Positions 1-10,800 of a DNA stretch of 64,000 bases are shown one piece after another. The notes below the pieces were generated by a model, which saw only the letters and a program-made list of their open reading frames with translations, ran no database searches and was not told the origin of the DNA. Each line of letters starts with the position of its first letter. Position 1 is the stretch's first letter. Where the stretch lies: positions 3,782,001 through 3,846,000 of the forward strand of contig CANTUQ010000076.1 in NCBI GenBank assembly GCA_947683425.1, in the 5' to 3' direction. A program made the position numbers and the translations under genes. The DNA is from Excoecaria cochinchinensis. Lineage: Eukaryota; Streptophyta; Magnoliopsida; Malpighiales; Euphorbiaceae.

Positions 1-1900
1 GTTTCAATTCTTAATCATTCTAATTAATTTCTTTGTTTTCTCCATAAACAAAAGGAATTAATTTTCACTTTCAAATCAATTTTCAATCTTTTAAGCATTC
101 AAATTAATTTCTTTGTTTTCTCCATAAACAAAAGGGATTAATTTCATTGCTAAATTATTTGTTTGAGGAATTTTTCAAGAAGATCATCATTATTCCATCG
201 AATCCAAATCTGAGGGTAAATTTTCTAGGCTCCAAACTAATTATATTTTTATCTTATTCTATTATTTTTTTATTATTTCATTCATGTAAATATTGTTTTA
301 TTGATTTTATTTCTAACATGTAATCAATTAATTTCTTTTGTTTTGATTTCTTATTATTCTTAACATATAATTAATTTATTTTGCCATTATTTCTTATTAT
401 TCTTAACATGTAATTAATTTATTTTGCTTTTGTTTCTCATTAATTTTGACATGCAAATAATTAATTTGTTTTGATTGATCTTTTGCCATGTAAATATTTA
501 TGTTTCTTGTGTTTAACATGTAAATAATTAATTTAGTCATGTTAATCTTGCATCTTTAATCTAATCATCTTATTTCACCAACTTAATCAATTGTTTGTTA
601 GTTTTTTCCCATATCTTTGCATGGCGACCACGTGAACAGTGGTCACCTTTATTTATTTTCTTCTTAATTTCCATGCATGCATTATTCACATGGAACCCTC
701 TTTGTTGTTCACACACACACACCTTTATTTATTCATTCTTATATGTTTTATCCTTTTATTCATTTTTTTTATTCATTTGATTGGTTTAATTGAATATATT
801 TTTTTAGTTTGTTTAATTTGATTTGGTTTATCATCTTCTTTTCTGCATTTCATTTAATTTGGTTTATTTATATATTTCATTTTATTTTATTTTATTTTAT
901 TTTATTCAATTACTAACCATAATTTTCATTTTATTTTTTTTTGTTGCAATACCTTATTTTTTTATTTGAGTGTTACCCATGGGCGAGTTGGAAGATCAAG
1001 GATTAAAAGTCTTCAAAATTTGGTTTGCATTTTTTTATTGTATTTTTCCTATTTTATTATTTTGTATGTTGCATGTAAAATGTATTTTGGATCCGTTTTT
1101 ATTATGAAAATTCATATTTTTTCTACAATAATTAAAATTGGGATTTTGTTTTTTATAAAATGGACCAATGTCCTATTTTTAACCAATAAAATTTCACTTT
1201 GGAAAATTAATTTTTATAAAATGGGATCACTCATCCCAGTTTTCTCAATCAATGCCCAAAATAATTCTCCAAGTTTTTTTAAGATTAATTAAAGGAACCA
1301 ATGTTCCTAAAATTCAATAAATATCCCGATTTATGTAGGATGTATTTTATTATTCTTCTTTTTGTGATGCAGATATTTATTTATTCATTTTGGGCCCTTG
1401 TAATTAATTTTTGGGGCAAGTTTATCCTTTTATTTTATTTATGCTTTCTTTATTTTGGGGGATTGTTCTGTCCCAGATTTTTCTTGTAATTTATTTATTG
1501 CTTTATTTTATGCTTTCTTTATCGCTTTTCGATGTGATTGAAATGCGCTTTAAATTTATTGCATGATCGCATGAGATGAGAGAGGGAATTTCGTTTTGGT
1601 AAAAACTCATTTATAAACTTAATTTAAGGCATGAATAAAAGTGAAGTTCCGAACACCTTCTCTGATTTAAGACCCCCGAGGTTAGATGACCTTTCCCAAT
1701 TTCTTGTAAATTGGATGGCGACTCCAAAATGGCTCAAAGGTGCCTGAAGGTTTCATGGGATTAGATGAACCTCCCAATGTTCTATTGGGTAGGGGATTCC
1801 AAAATGTCTCGTGTAACCTAAGATCAAAAAGACACGAACCAATCTCTCGAATCCTAAAAGCGGGTTCAATGAGGGCCTTACTGGTTCAGCGCACGTCACA
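1..1900 (+). mobile_element. 3' part of a Tat-type LTR, truncated by window start
   Basis: The right half closely parallels the Tat2 LTR at 46260-48976. Shared landmarks are the 'GGACCAATGTCC' and 'GGGATCACTCATCCC' phrases near 1160-1240, the 'GGGCCCTTGTAATTAATTTT' segment near 1390, and the terminal block with 'GGTGGCGACTCCAAAAT'-like sequence near 1712. It ends GCGCACGTCACA at 1900, the same terminus as the Tat2 LTR, but no primer-binding site follows. It is therefore a 3' LTR whose element lies left of the window, or a solo LTR. The next five bases, GCATG, would be its target duplication. No coding capacity is seen; the ORFs here are AT-rich noise. Confidence 0.75.
879..905. repeat. (TTTTA)n microsatellite
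   Basis: About five perfect TTTTA units inside the AT-rich part of the LTR at 1-1900. Confidence 0.9.
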
Positions 1901-1965
1901 GCATGCATTGCCTTTTCTCCTTTAAAATTATGCAACATTGTTCCATTTGAGATCAGCGAATCCTA

Positions 1966-2815
1966 ATGGATACTGCTTCCAAATCAATTATTGTAAAACT
2001 TAATAAAGATATTAAGATGAATGGTGACAATTGTGAAATCAGGAGTATGAGAATCCAGTATGTGCTTAAAGAGTATGAGGCTCTTGAACCCTTAAGTTCT
2101 TTTGTGGTTGAACCTAAGAATGACACAACATCCCAGTATAGGCAGGACCGAAATGCCTATGTGGCATGGAAAAGGAAGAATTTCACTGCTCATATCATCT
2201 TGCTAAGTGCAATAGATGATGATATCACTAAGCAGTTCCACAAGTATCAAAATGTAATGGATCTGTGGATCGCTTTGCCAGAAAAGTTCTGAGTTGTGTC
2301 TCTAACTAAGTTTTTTTATCATCAGTGATCAAATTTGATACTAATCAGAAAAAGTCTGATCATTCGATGCGAAAATATCTATAAGAGATGAAAATGATAT
2401 GTGAGCTAGTGAGGTTGGTCATAAGTTGACTGAAGAGCAGTAGGTCCAAGTTATTATCCGTTCCTTACCCAAGAGTTGGGAGCATACAAAGATGCGACTA
2501 ACTCAGGCAGACAAGTATTGAGACATTTGAGAATGTTGCTTGTCATTTGGAGCTTAGAGAGGACTAATTGACATCGATTAAGGTCAATATCGAAGTGCAT
2601 ATGGCACAGTCCCATTTTGATAGAATGAGTTCTAACTAGAATAATAAATAAAGCTTCAAAAGTGGGATAATAAAAAGGCTCAGGAGCCTAAAAAGGAAAA
2701 GATAAAATAGAATCACTATAGGTCCAAAGGCAAAAAGAAGGTAAATATTTCAAGAGTGAAATATTTCGATTGCCTATAAAAAGGACACTATGCAAAAGGC
2801 TATAATGTGCCCAAA
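1966..2815 (+). pseudogene. copia gag (nucleocapsid/capsid), broken
   Basis: A readable 108-residue N-terminal part (1966-2292) has the layout of plant copia gag: a start MDTASKS, a Tyr/Trp-containing segment 'NAYVAWKRKN', then 'KQFHKYQNVMDLWIALPE'. After the stop at 2290-2292, homologous phrases continue through several stops and frame changes. Near 2757-2815 there is a CCHC knuckle relic in which the first Cys position is aromatic, a stop follows 'DCL', and the final Cys is Tyr. The zinc knuckle therefore cannot fold. The protein would have formed the virus-like particle. It is dead in this copy. Confidence 0.8.
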
Positions 2816-3046
2816 CAAATACACTTTTCTGACTCAAGGGTGAGTAGAATTTATGTATCTAGTTTTGAATTTCATCCTTTGTGGGTGATAGATTCAAAAC
2901 CAATGGACTATGTAATAAGGGATCGAGATACCTTTGTTAATAGTTCTGTTTTTGTTCTTGCTTTATTGAAATTTATTTTCAATTTACATTTTGAGGATAA
3001 TAGTACATGCTTATGCTTAAATGATGATTATTACGATTCTGATTAA
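2816..3046 (+). pseudogene. copia aspartic protease remnant
   Basis: The only recognisable part is 'WVIDSKPMDYVIRDRDTFV' around 2884-2940. In intact plant copia elements this position carries the catalytic D-S-G-A motif; here the Gly position is Lys, so the active-site loop is destroyed. The rest (about 2945-3046) is AT-rich and not clearly protease-like. Assignment rests on position between gag and integrase and on this one motif. Confidence 0.6.
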
Positions 3047-3122
3047 GTGCTGAATGATTTTATTATTATGGATGTGTACCATGACTATTTGTGTAAAACT
3101 AGTTTTTCCTTTAATTTCTTAT

Positions 3123-3990
3123 TTTTCACATAGTTATGAGAACAATGTGAAATTATGGCATGCAGAATTAAACCAAATCGGGTTAGACCGAAGGAGTCGG
3201 TTAGCCAATATAGGTTTAATAGACAATTCAAATAAGGTTGAATTGCCTACGTGCGAGCATTGCCTAAAAGGAAAAATAGTTAGAAAATCGTTCGGAAAAG
3301 GAATTAGAGCCAAATTTTCATTGAAATTAGTTCATTCTGACGTATGTGATCAAATGAATGTGAGGGCAAGTCATAGGGCCTACTATTTCATCACATTTAT
3401 ATATGACTGTACTAGGTATGGTCATGTCTATTTGATTTCTCACAAGTCAGAAGCATTGAGTTTTTTCAAGACTTTTATGAACTTAGTTGAGAATCAATTA
3501 GACATAAGGATTAAAGCTTTGAGAACTGACCGAGGTCAGGAATATCTTTATGATGAATTTAAAGCTTTATGTGATGAAAAAGGGATTGAGCATCAGCTGT
3601 CCATTCCCAGAACTCTACAACAAAATGGTGTTGTGAAAAGGAGAAATAGGACTCTCCTTGATATTGTTAGATCTATGATGGCAGAGGCAGATTTTCCAAT
3701 CTTCTATCAAGGAGATCATTTATTGACTGCCACATATGTTCTAAACCGTGTGCCTTCCAAATCTGTTACATCCACACCTTATGAGATGTGGACTGGTCGA
3801 CAAGCTGACCTAAGCCATTTACAACCTTAGGGTTATGCAGCTTACGTCCATGATACCTCATGTCAAATTGGTTAATTGGGACAAGAAGGTAAAAATTTTA
3901 TCTATGTGAGATATTTTGAAGTATCAAAAGGATGCATTTTCATGGGTGAACAAGAAAATGGCAGGATGACAGAATTCAGATCACGAGATG
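3123..3990 (+). pseudogene. copia integrase, catalytically dead
   Basis: The integrase zinc-binding part begins 'LWHAELNQIG' near 3153; the first His and the CEHC pair (near 3256) are kept, but the second His is Gln. The catalytic core has Asp in 'HSDVCD' (near 3333) and Asp in 'RTDRGQEY' (near 3526). The third catalytic residue is lost: the conserved Glu before 'RRNRT' is Lys ('NGVVKRRNRT', near 3630). A TAG ends the frame at 3828-3830, and the C-terminal domain continues past it with homologous phrases to about 3990. Function in intact relatives is insertion of cDNA into the host chromosome. Confidence 0.85.
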
Positions 3991-4637
3991 TCATATTCTT
4001 AGAGAATGAATTTCCAAATTTGGCAAAGTGAATCAAGTTTTCACTTTATATGAAACTCAGGAAAAAGGAACTGCTAGGATCACTCCATTTGAGTGGGAGA
4101 GAGTTAGAGGAAGAAAGTTAAGACCCTCATCCTCCAAACAATCCGAATGTTCGAGATCCTGATTTAAATGGGAGTATTCTTGACTCTAGTAGGAGTAAAG
4201 AATATGGTATTCCTAACTCCAGTGGGAGTAATGGAACATGGTCCCAGTGGGAGCATTGTGAATCATAATAAATATATGAGACATGTTTATCAAGATTTAG
4301 AGCTGCAAAAATCTAAAAGGAAAAGTGTTCTACGCCGATGATTTAAGGTCGAAGGCTAGAACGAAGCCCTTTTGGTTACCCCACAAGATGAGGAAAAGCC
4401 TAAAAATGTTTAAGAGGCTCTTTCATGCCCATCTAAGGAAAATGGATTAAAGCAATGGAAGAATAAATGGCATCCATAAGATCAAACCATATTTGAGAAA
4501 TAGTTGATCTACTGGAAGGACACAAATTGAGAACAAATGGATTCTCAAAGTGAAGCGATAAGCTGAAAGAAGTATCGAAAGATACAAGACTCGACTAGTG
4601 GCTGAGGGGTTTACATAACATGAAGGGATTGACTACG
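3991..4637 (+). pseudogene. copia spacer and start of reverse transcriptase
   Basis: 3991-4430 is the low-complexity linker with several near-repeats of an 'AGTGGGAG' phrase. From about 4432 reverse transcriptase begins in broken frames: a segment equivalent to 'W-A-MDEEM' followed by 'NKWILKVKR', 'YKTRLVAEGFT' and 'HEGIDYEK'. The last codons meet the Tekay insertion at 4642/4643, and the protein resumes at 15484 with the next motif, showing where the younger element landed. Confidence 0.8.
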
Positions 4638-4642
4638 AGAAG
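4638..4642. repeat. Target-site duplication AGAAG (left)
   Basis: AGAAG precedes the Tekay 5' LTR and is repeated at 15479-15483 directly after the 3' LTR. Confidence 0.95.
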
Positions 4643-6144
4643 TGTAATGGCCGCAAAATACCCTAGTTGTTTTGGTATGTCATATGAAGTATGTATGTAT
4701 ATTTATTAAGAGATAAATTCTGAATTTAAGGGTGTTTAGATAATTAATTATAGGGGTGGATTAATCTGAAAATAAAAGAAGGATTTAATTGCAAAAATAT
4801 AAAGTATGTAAGTGAGTAAAATGACATTATGCATGGGTAAATAAATGGAGGATTAACTAAGTTAATTAACAAAGGATTAAGGTAGAAAATAATGGGTAAT
4901 TAATTATATGAAGGAGCAGATTTTTGTTAGTGGGAAATGATGGAACATGTGAGAATTTAAATAAGAGAAGTGGGAGCAGATTTTTAGTGGGAATTGATGG
5001 AACATTTGAGGAGTTAAATAAGAGTAGTGGAAGCTAATGGGGAACAACTTTTCTTAGTGGGTTTTACTGTGGATTTATGAAGAGTGGACTCATCATCAAT
5101 TAGCATTAAGTGTCTAGTGGAAGAGTAAAGTTAGTGGCTAGTGGAGTTTCCATTTTCTGCATCTTTGTACATAGATTGGAGCCTTCTTTAGTCTTTATTT
5201 TGTGAGAAAGAAAGAGAGAGGAAGAGCTGAAATTCGTATGTCTTAGAGAGCCATTCTTTTGTACTTGTTCTTCAGCAAATTAAGCTCTCTTCTCCCTTCA
5301 AAAAACTCTGCCTTGAGTGAGTGTAAGTTGGAAGGGTTGAATGCATATCATTTAAGAGCAAAGATCAAGGATTTGTAAGGTAAAATGATGGTATAATCAT
5401 GCATGTAAAATTCTGTTTCATCTACCTATTCTTAGTATGATTTTTATGAGGTTATTATGAGGATATTAATGCTGGAAATTTATGCTTAATAGCTGAAGAA
5501 AAGAGGAGGATTAAAGGCAAAGCAAAGGTTGGGGAAGCTAGTGAACAACAGCCCCATTAGGAGCTTAGGAGTGTGAGGTTTGGGAACTAGTTGCTTGTGT
5601 GTGTATTATTTGATTTATTATGTGTATTATGTAAATGGTTGTGTGGTGTGATAGATTGAAGGAATGAATATGTATTGTTAAAATGATGCTAAATGTGTCG
5701 GTTTATAACTAATGTGTTGGAAGTATAAAATAAAATAAAATGGAGTTGAGTTTCTGTGTTGGACTCTCCTGACCTTTAGTGACATTTTCATCCATATATT
5801 GAGTTATAATGCTCCAAATGAGTTGATTCAAATTGCAATTGAAACATAACATCCATATCTAAAAATGTCTAAGAGGAGTGTGGAGCAAATTCTGGCTTTA
5901 AGTGTCCCAAAATATTGTCACAACGTAGGTATTCCTATTCTATCGGTTCATATGACCATCATTCAGTGTTTAGGGAATAAATTACGTTATAGATGTCCAA
6001 ATGATCTGATTCTTGTCCCATTTGAAAGATAAGACATAGAGGAAGATATGTTAAGAAGAACGTTTTGCCCAGAAATGACCCTAGCTATGTCAAAAATGCA
6101 ATACAAGTTGAATTATAGAGTCAGTCTAGAGTCTGCCTCAATTT

Positions 6145-6302
6145 TTCACCGCCGTGTAAAACCATTTTGCCCAGTTTTACCCATTTTTCACGTCCCACAC
6201 GGCTGTGAAGGAATTCCTCACCGCCGTGTAAAATCATGCTGTCCAATTTTACCCATTTTTCACGTCCCACACGGCTGTATGAGTGTCCATACCGCCGTGT
6301 AA
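6145..6302 (+). repeat. Palindromic ACCGCCGTGT/ACACGGCTGT array in 5' LTR
   Basis: Two tandem units of about 75 bp plus a partial third. Each unit has ACCGCCGTGT on the left and CCCACACGGCTGT on the right, which pair with one mismatch, separated by a 'TTTTACCCATTTTTCACGTC' segment. It is GC-rich against an AT-rich LTR. The same array is at 13924-14081 in the 3' LTR. The 84-codon ORF across it is a by-product of the repeat. Confidence 0.85.
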
Positions 6303-6830
6303 CCTTATTTTGCCCTCAAAATGTATGTTTTCCTTCCCAAATTGAACCCGAACTTCACCACGAGTTCCCTTAGTTGTTCAATACATGTTTATCATTATAA
6401 AATGAGTATCTTAAGCATGATAAACTATGCATACTAATGTTATATGAGCTATAAATGTTCTAAGTGTAATGAATCAAGCATGATGATAATGATTAGATGG
6501 ACATGAGAAACATGAAATGTATATAAGGGAAGTGATTTATTATGTGTTAAAAATATATGTAAGGTGAATGTGATAATGCATATCTGAGGTGATTAATGAA
6601 TGAGTATGAGCTTGTCATGATGTGAATAAAAAAATAAAATAACTTAAGCCTGCGAGTCAAGTATTGGATAGGTAGGCATGCCTATAGAGGGTCTCTGAGC
6701 TGCAGCATAAGTAAGTTAAAGAAAGTTTGATTCTGATGATATGATTTTGATTGAATCCTTGCTGGATTTCAAGCTATGTAAGAATGAATAAGAAGGGTAC
6801 CCATAAGTATGAAAGTTTTATATGATGAAT

Positions 6831-6925
6831 GTACCCAAGGGGTACCAAGATATATGAAAATTCTGTCTGAAAGAAGTACCTTCGAGGTACCTATATTCTG
6901 TTTATAAGAAGTACCTTTGAGGTAC
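6831..6925 (+). repeat. Three 15-nt GTACC/GGTAC hairpins
   Basis: GTACC-N5-GGTAC occurs at 6831-6845, 6876-6890 and 6911-6925. The stem is 5 bp and the loop 5 nt in all three, with loops CAAGG, TTCGA and TTTGA. Equivalent copies lie at 14610-14704 in the other LTR. Confidence 0.8.
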
Positions 6926-7255
6926 CTATATTCTGTCTGAAAAATTAACCGTTATCCATAACTTTGAATTGCAGGCAAAATAATCGAATAAATGAAAAGA
7001 AAAGAAAAGGGCGAAAAATAATTTGATAAACGTAAAATAAAGCTATGTGCATAAATTATTTGGATGGATAATCAATTGACATGATAAATGTATTAAAGAA
7101 ATGATGATATGCTAGAAAGATAAATATTATGAATTGATGCAGTATTAATTGGATGAAATGAGATGCTAGCATGTTAACCTATTTGTTGATGAGGCATGTT
7201 TTTGTATGTCATAAATGTTGTTGTATAATATTGCCTGTTATGTATGAGTTCCCCA

Positions 7256-7295
7256 CTAAGCGTAAAACGCTTAGCACGGGTTTCTTTAATCCGTG
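7256..7295 (+). other. Conserved double stem-loop of Tekay-type LTRs (5' LTR copy)
   Basis: Stem 1 is CTAAGCG-TAAAA-CGCTTAG, followed directly by stem 2 CACGG...CCGTG and then a GCAGGTA phrase. Equivalent structures with changed but still pairing bases occur at 20047-20085, 24255-24298 and 61097-61135. The position, about 400 bp before the LTR end, suggests an RNA element near the R/U5 border, perhaps for 3'-end formation or packaging. The function is inferred. Confidence 0.75.
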
Positions 7296-7704
7296 CAGGT
7301 ACGGAAGTAGGTTCTCGAAGGACGACTCCGCAGGTCAAAGGTCAACATTAGGCTTTGTGTAGGTTTTTGGGGTTATCATTTTGGGATGTGTATGTTGTTC
7401 TAATTTTATAAAATAATGATGAAAAGTCTATGATGTACAAAGTATGTTTCGGCATGTAAGTCTAAAGATAATAACATAGTATGTGTAAGATGGATAATAA
7501 GTAAAGTGGTGTGCTCATGTGATGTAATAAGTTTATGTGTGATGCATGTGGAATGGCTTGGGTAAATGTAAGAAGAAAATTTATTTGTACCGGTTTTTAT
7601 GATCACCTTAAGTTCAGCATATGTAAGTAATTTTGCGTGCGCGGCCACTTCCTATCGTTATAGCCTCATCAGCTTTAGCGAGTGGAAATGGGCGTCACAA
7701 GTTG

Positions 7705-7716
7705 TGGTATCAGAGC
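7705..7716 (+). other. Primer-binding site (initiator-Met tRNA type)
   Basis: TGGTATCAGAGC lies 5 bp after the 5' LTR end. This is the usual plant retrotransposon primer site complementary to the 3' end of initiator methionine tRNA. It starts minus-strand DNA synthesis. Confidence 0.92.
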
Positions 7717-7813
7717 AAAGGTTTAGTCTTTTCTGGGAATAATGGGTAGATAGGATGTGTATAGTATGTTGACCTAATGCGGAAGTCCTTATTTAATTTG
7801 TGTAGTTTCAAAG

Positions 7814-10800
7814 ATGGAACTTAACCGCCAAGTGATAGAAAAAACAGCTGAAAGTGTCAACCCTCGAGAAGCTGAAAGGACGGGCACTAGACAATCTGGG
7901 CCAGACAGACATGGCAATGAGGTTCCAATAGGACCTATGGAAGCTGTGATGAAAATGACACAAGATATGGCGAGGTTTATGGAGCGAATGATGGCACCCA
8001 GACTACCAATAGAATCTTTAAGAAAACATGGAGCTGAAGAATTCTTTGGGACAAAGTTAGATGAATCTGAAAAAGCTGAATACTGGATTGAAAAAGTAGA
8101 AAGAATTCTTCAGGAGATACGGTGTTCTCAAGATCAATGGCTTGAGTGTGTGGTGTCTTTGCTACAAGGCGCTGCATATGACTGGTGGAAGCTGGTATTA
8201 CAGAATCCTGAGCTTCCTAATCCTGTGGATTGGGATTTCTTTGAAAGTGAATTCAGACACAAGTTCCTTACTAAGGCATATCAAGAAGCAAACTAGAAGA
8301 AGTTCCTAAGCTTAAAGCAGAGATCTATGACTGTTTCTGAGTATGAGGCTGAATTTTGCAGACTAAGTAAATATGCTCCTAAGAAGGTTTTGACTGAAAG
8401 TTTGAGGTGTCAACAATTTGAGGAAGGGCTGAATGAAGAGATAAAGGCTTTGCTGATTTCTTTGACTACTGATCAAAATGTGAGCTACTACAGAATAGTT
8501 CAGGCAGCCTTGAGAGCTGAAAAGAATCTAGAAGCTCAAAAAGAATGGAGGCAGAAAAGAAGTGCCAATAGAGGAGGATTTAATCAGGCGAAAAGGCCAC
8601 GAGTTTCTACTATGGTACCACCAGCAGAATCTAGGTATGGTCCTTCAGCAAGAGGAAAGAAATGGGGAAAATCTCCAGTAGCTCATCAGAGTCGAGGAAC
8701 AACTAGTGGCAGGAGTGAAATACCTGAGTGTTCTCATTGCAGAAAAAGACATTGGGGTGAGTGTTGGAAGGTTATAGGTGCTTGTTTCGGATGTGGAAGC
8801 ACGGAACATTTTATTGCCAATTGCCCTCAACCACGTGTAGCAGTGAGTAATCAACAGGAGCAAAGTAGAGGTGGTTCAAATATGCCTTCTGTTAACAGAG
8901 GAAGAGGTAGAGGACGTGGCAGAGGAAGTCAGTCAAGGTGGGCAACTGATTCTGAGGCTGTGGATAGGCCTGGTGCAGGGTCTATTCGTGCTTATGCCCT
9001 GAAGGCTCGTGAGGAGCAAGATGCACCTGAGGTGATAGCAGGTACTTTTCTGTTTAATGATATGAAAATGTTTGCACTTATTGATCCTGGATCTACGCAT
9101 TCATACATATGTTCTGATAAGATAAGTGAAAGCATGCCTAAAGCTGAATGTTTAGCACATGATATCTGTGTAACAAGTCCCTTAGGAGGTTGTGCAAATG
9201 TGAATCGGGTGTATAGGAATTGTGCATTACAAGTTCAAGGTTATGAGTTTCCTGCAGATTTGATTGAATTACCCTTTGATGAGTTTGATTTGATTTTGGG
9301 GATGGATTGGCTAACAAAGTATGATGCGGATGTGAAGTGTAAAAGGAAGATTTTGATACTTAAGGATGATAAAGGGAATAAAGTAATAGTCAAGGGAGTT
9401 GGTACTAATCCTCTTGTGAATGTGATATCTGCAATGCAAGCCAGTCGATGTTTAAGGAAGGGATGTGAAGCTTATCTTGCTTTGGTGTTGGATAGTAAAA
9501 GAGAGCATGTAAAGATACAAGATATACCAGTGGTAAGTGAGTTTCCTGATGTGTTTCCAGAAGAATTGAGTGGTGTACCACCAGTAAGAGAAGTAGAGTT
9601 GTCAATAGATGTGTTACCAGGTACAACACCAGTATCTAAAGCACCATACAGAATGGCTCCAACAGAGTTAAAAGAACTGAAAGTTCAGTTGCAGGAGTTG
9701 TTGGTTAGGGGTTTCATTAGACCCAGTGTGTCACCATGGGGAGCACCGGTTTTGTTGGTTAAGAAGAAGGATGGTACAATGAGAATGTGCATTGATTATC
9801 GACAACTGAATAAGGTAACCGTGAAGAATCGGTATCCCTTGCCTCGGATTGAGGATTTATTTGATCAGTTAAGGGGAGCAGGTGTGTTTTCGAAGATTGA
9901 TTTGCGTTCTGGGTATTATCAGTTGCAAGTAAAGAAGGAGGATATTTCAAAGACAGCATTTAGAACTCGGTATGGACATTACGAATTTTTAGTAATGCCA
10001 TTCGGGTTGACTAATGCGCCTGCTGCATTTATGGATTTGATGAATAGAGTATTCAGGTCTTATCTTGATCAGTTTGTGGTAGTGTTCATAGATGATATTT
10101 TGGTTTATTCCAAAGATGAGAAGGAACATGAGCAGCATTTAAAGATGGTACTTCAGACACTGAGGGAACATCAGTTGTATGCCAAGTTGAGTAAATGTGA
10201 GTTTTGGTTACGAGAGGTATCTTTTCTGGGTCATGTAATATCTTCAGAAGGGATTAAAGTAGACCCAGCTAAGATAGAAGCTATTGTGAATTGGAATCCA
10301 CCCAAGAATGTGCTTGAAGTTCGTAGTTTCTTAGGTTTGGCAGGGTATTACAGAAGGTTTGTGAAAGGATTCTCAGTTATAGCTTCACCAATGACAAAGT
10401 TGCTGCGAAAAGGGGTGAAGTATGTATGGTCTGAAAAGTGTCAGCAAAGTTTTGATCAGTTGAAAAAGATGTTAGTAGAGGCCCCAGTTCTTACTCAACC
10501 CATGTCTGGTAAAGAGTATGTGTTATATACAGATGCCTCTGGAGTTGGGTTAGGATGTGTTCTTATGCAAGATGGGAAGGTGGTGGCTTATGCATCGAGG
10601 CAATTGAAGCCACATGAGCAGAATTATCCAACTCATGATTTAGAGCTAGCTGCAGTAGTGTTTGCTTTAAAAATATGGCGACATTATCTGTATGGTGAGA
10701 AGTGTAAAATCTACACTGATCATAAAAGTCTGAAATATCTGCTCACTCAGAAGGAGTTGAATTTGAGGCAAAGAAGATGGCTAGAGCTGTTTAAAGACTA

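Larger units (their letters stand above)
1901..4642 (+). mobile_element. Ty1/copia retrotransposon, left half (interrupted)
   Basis: This stretch holds a decayed copia gag, a protease remnant, integrase and the start of reverse transcriptase. The matching right half resumes at 15484 after the inserted Tekay element. Neither a copia 5' LTR nor a primer-binding site is visible before the first ATG at 1966; the Tat-type LTR abuts at 1900, so the 5' end is missing. Order PR-IN-RT-RNH is the copia order. The lineage within copia was not determined. Confidence 0.85.
4643..7699 (+). repeat. 5' LTR of the Tekay element
   Basis: 3057 bp, TG...CA ends. It carries a palindromic array (6145-6302), a GGATAG-plus-palindrome block (near 6669-6686), three 15-nt hairpins (6831-6925) and a double stem-loop (7256-7295). 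There is no coding sequence. A purine-rich GAGA stretch near 5200-5235 may mark the start of the transcribed leader, but I cannot place a TATA box with confidence. Confidence 0.95.

Noticed and set aside
6048..6302. 84-codon ORF with a repeated HRRVK-type motif, present twice
   Set aside because: It is the translation of the palindromic LTR array; the second copy (13827) is simply the other LTR.
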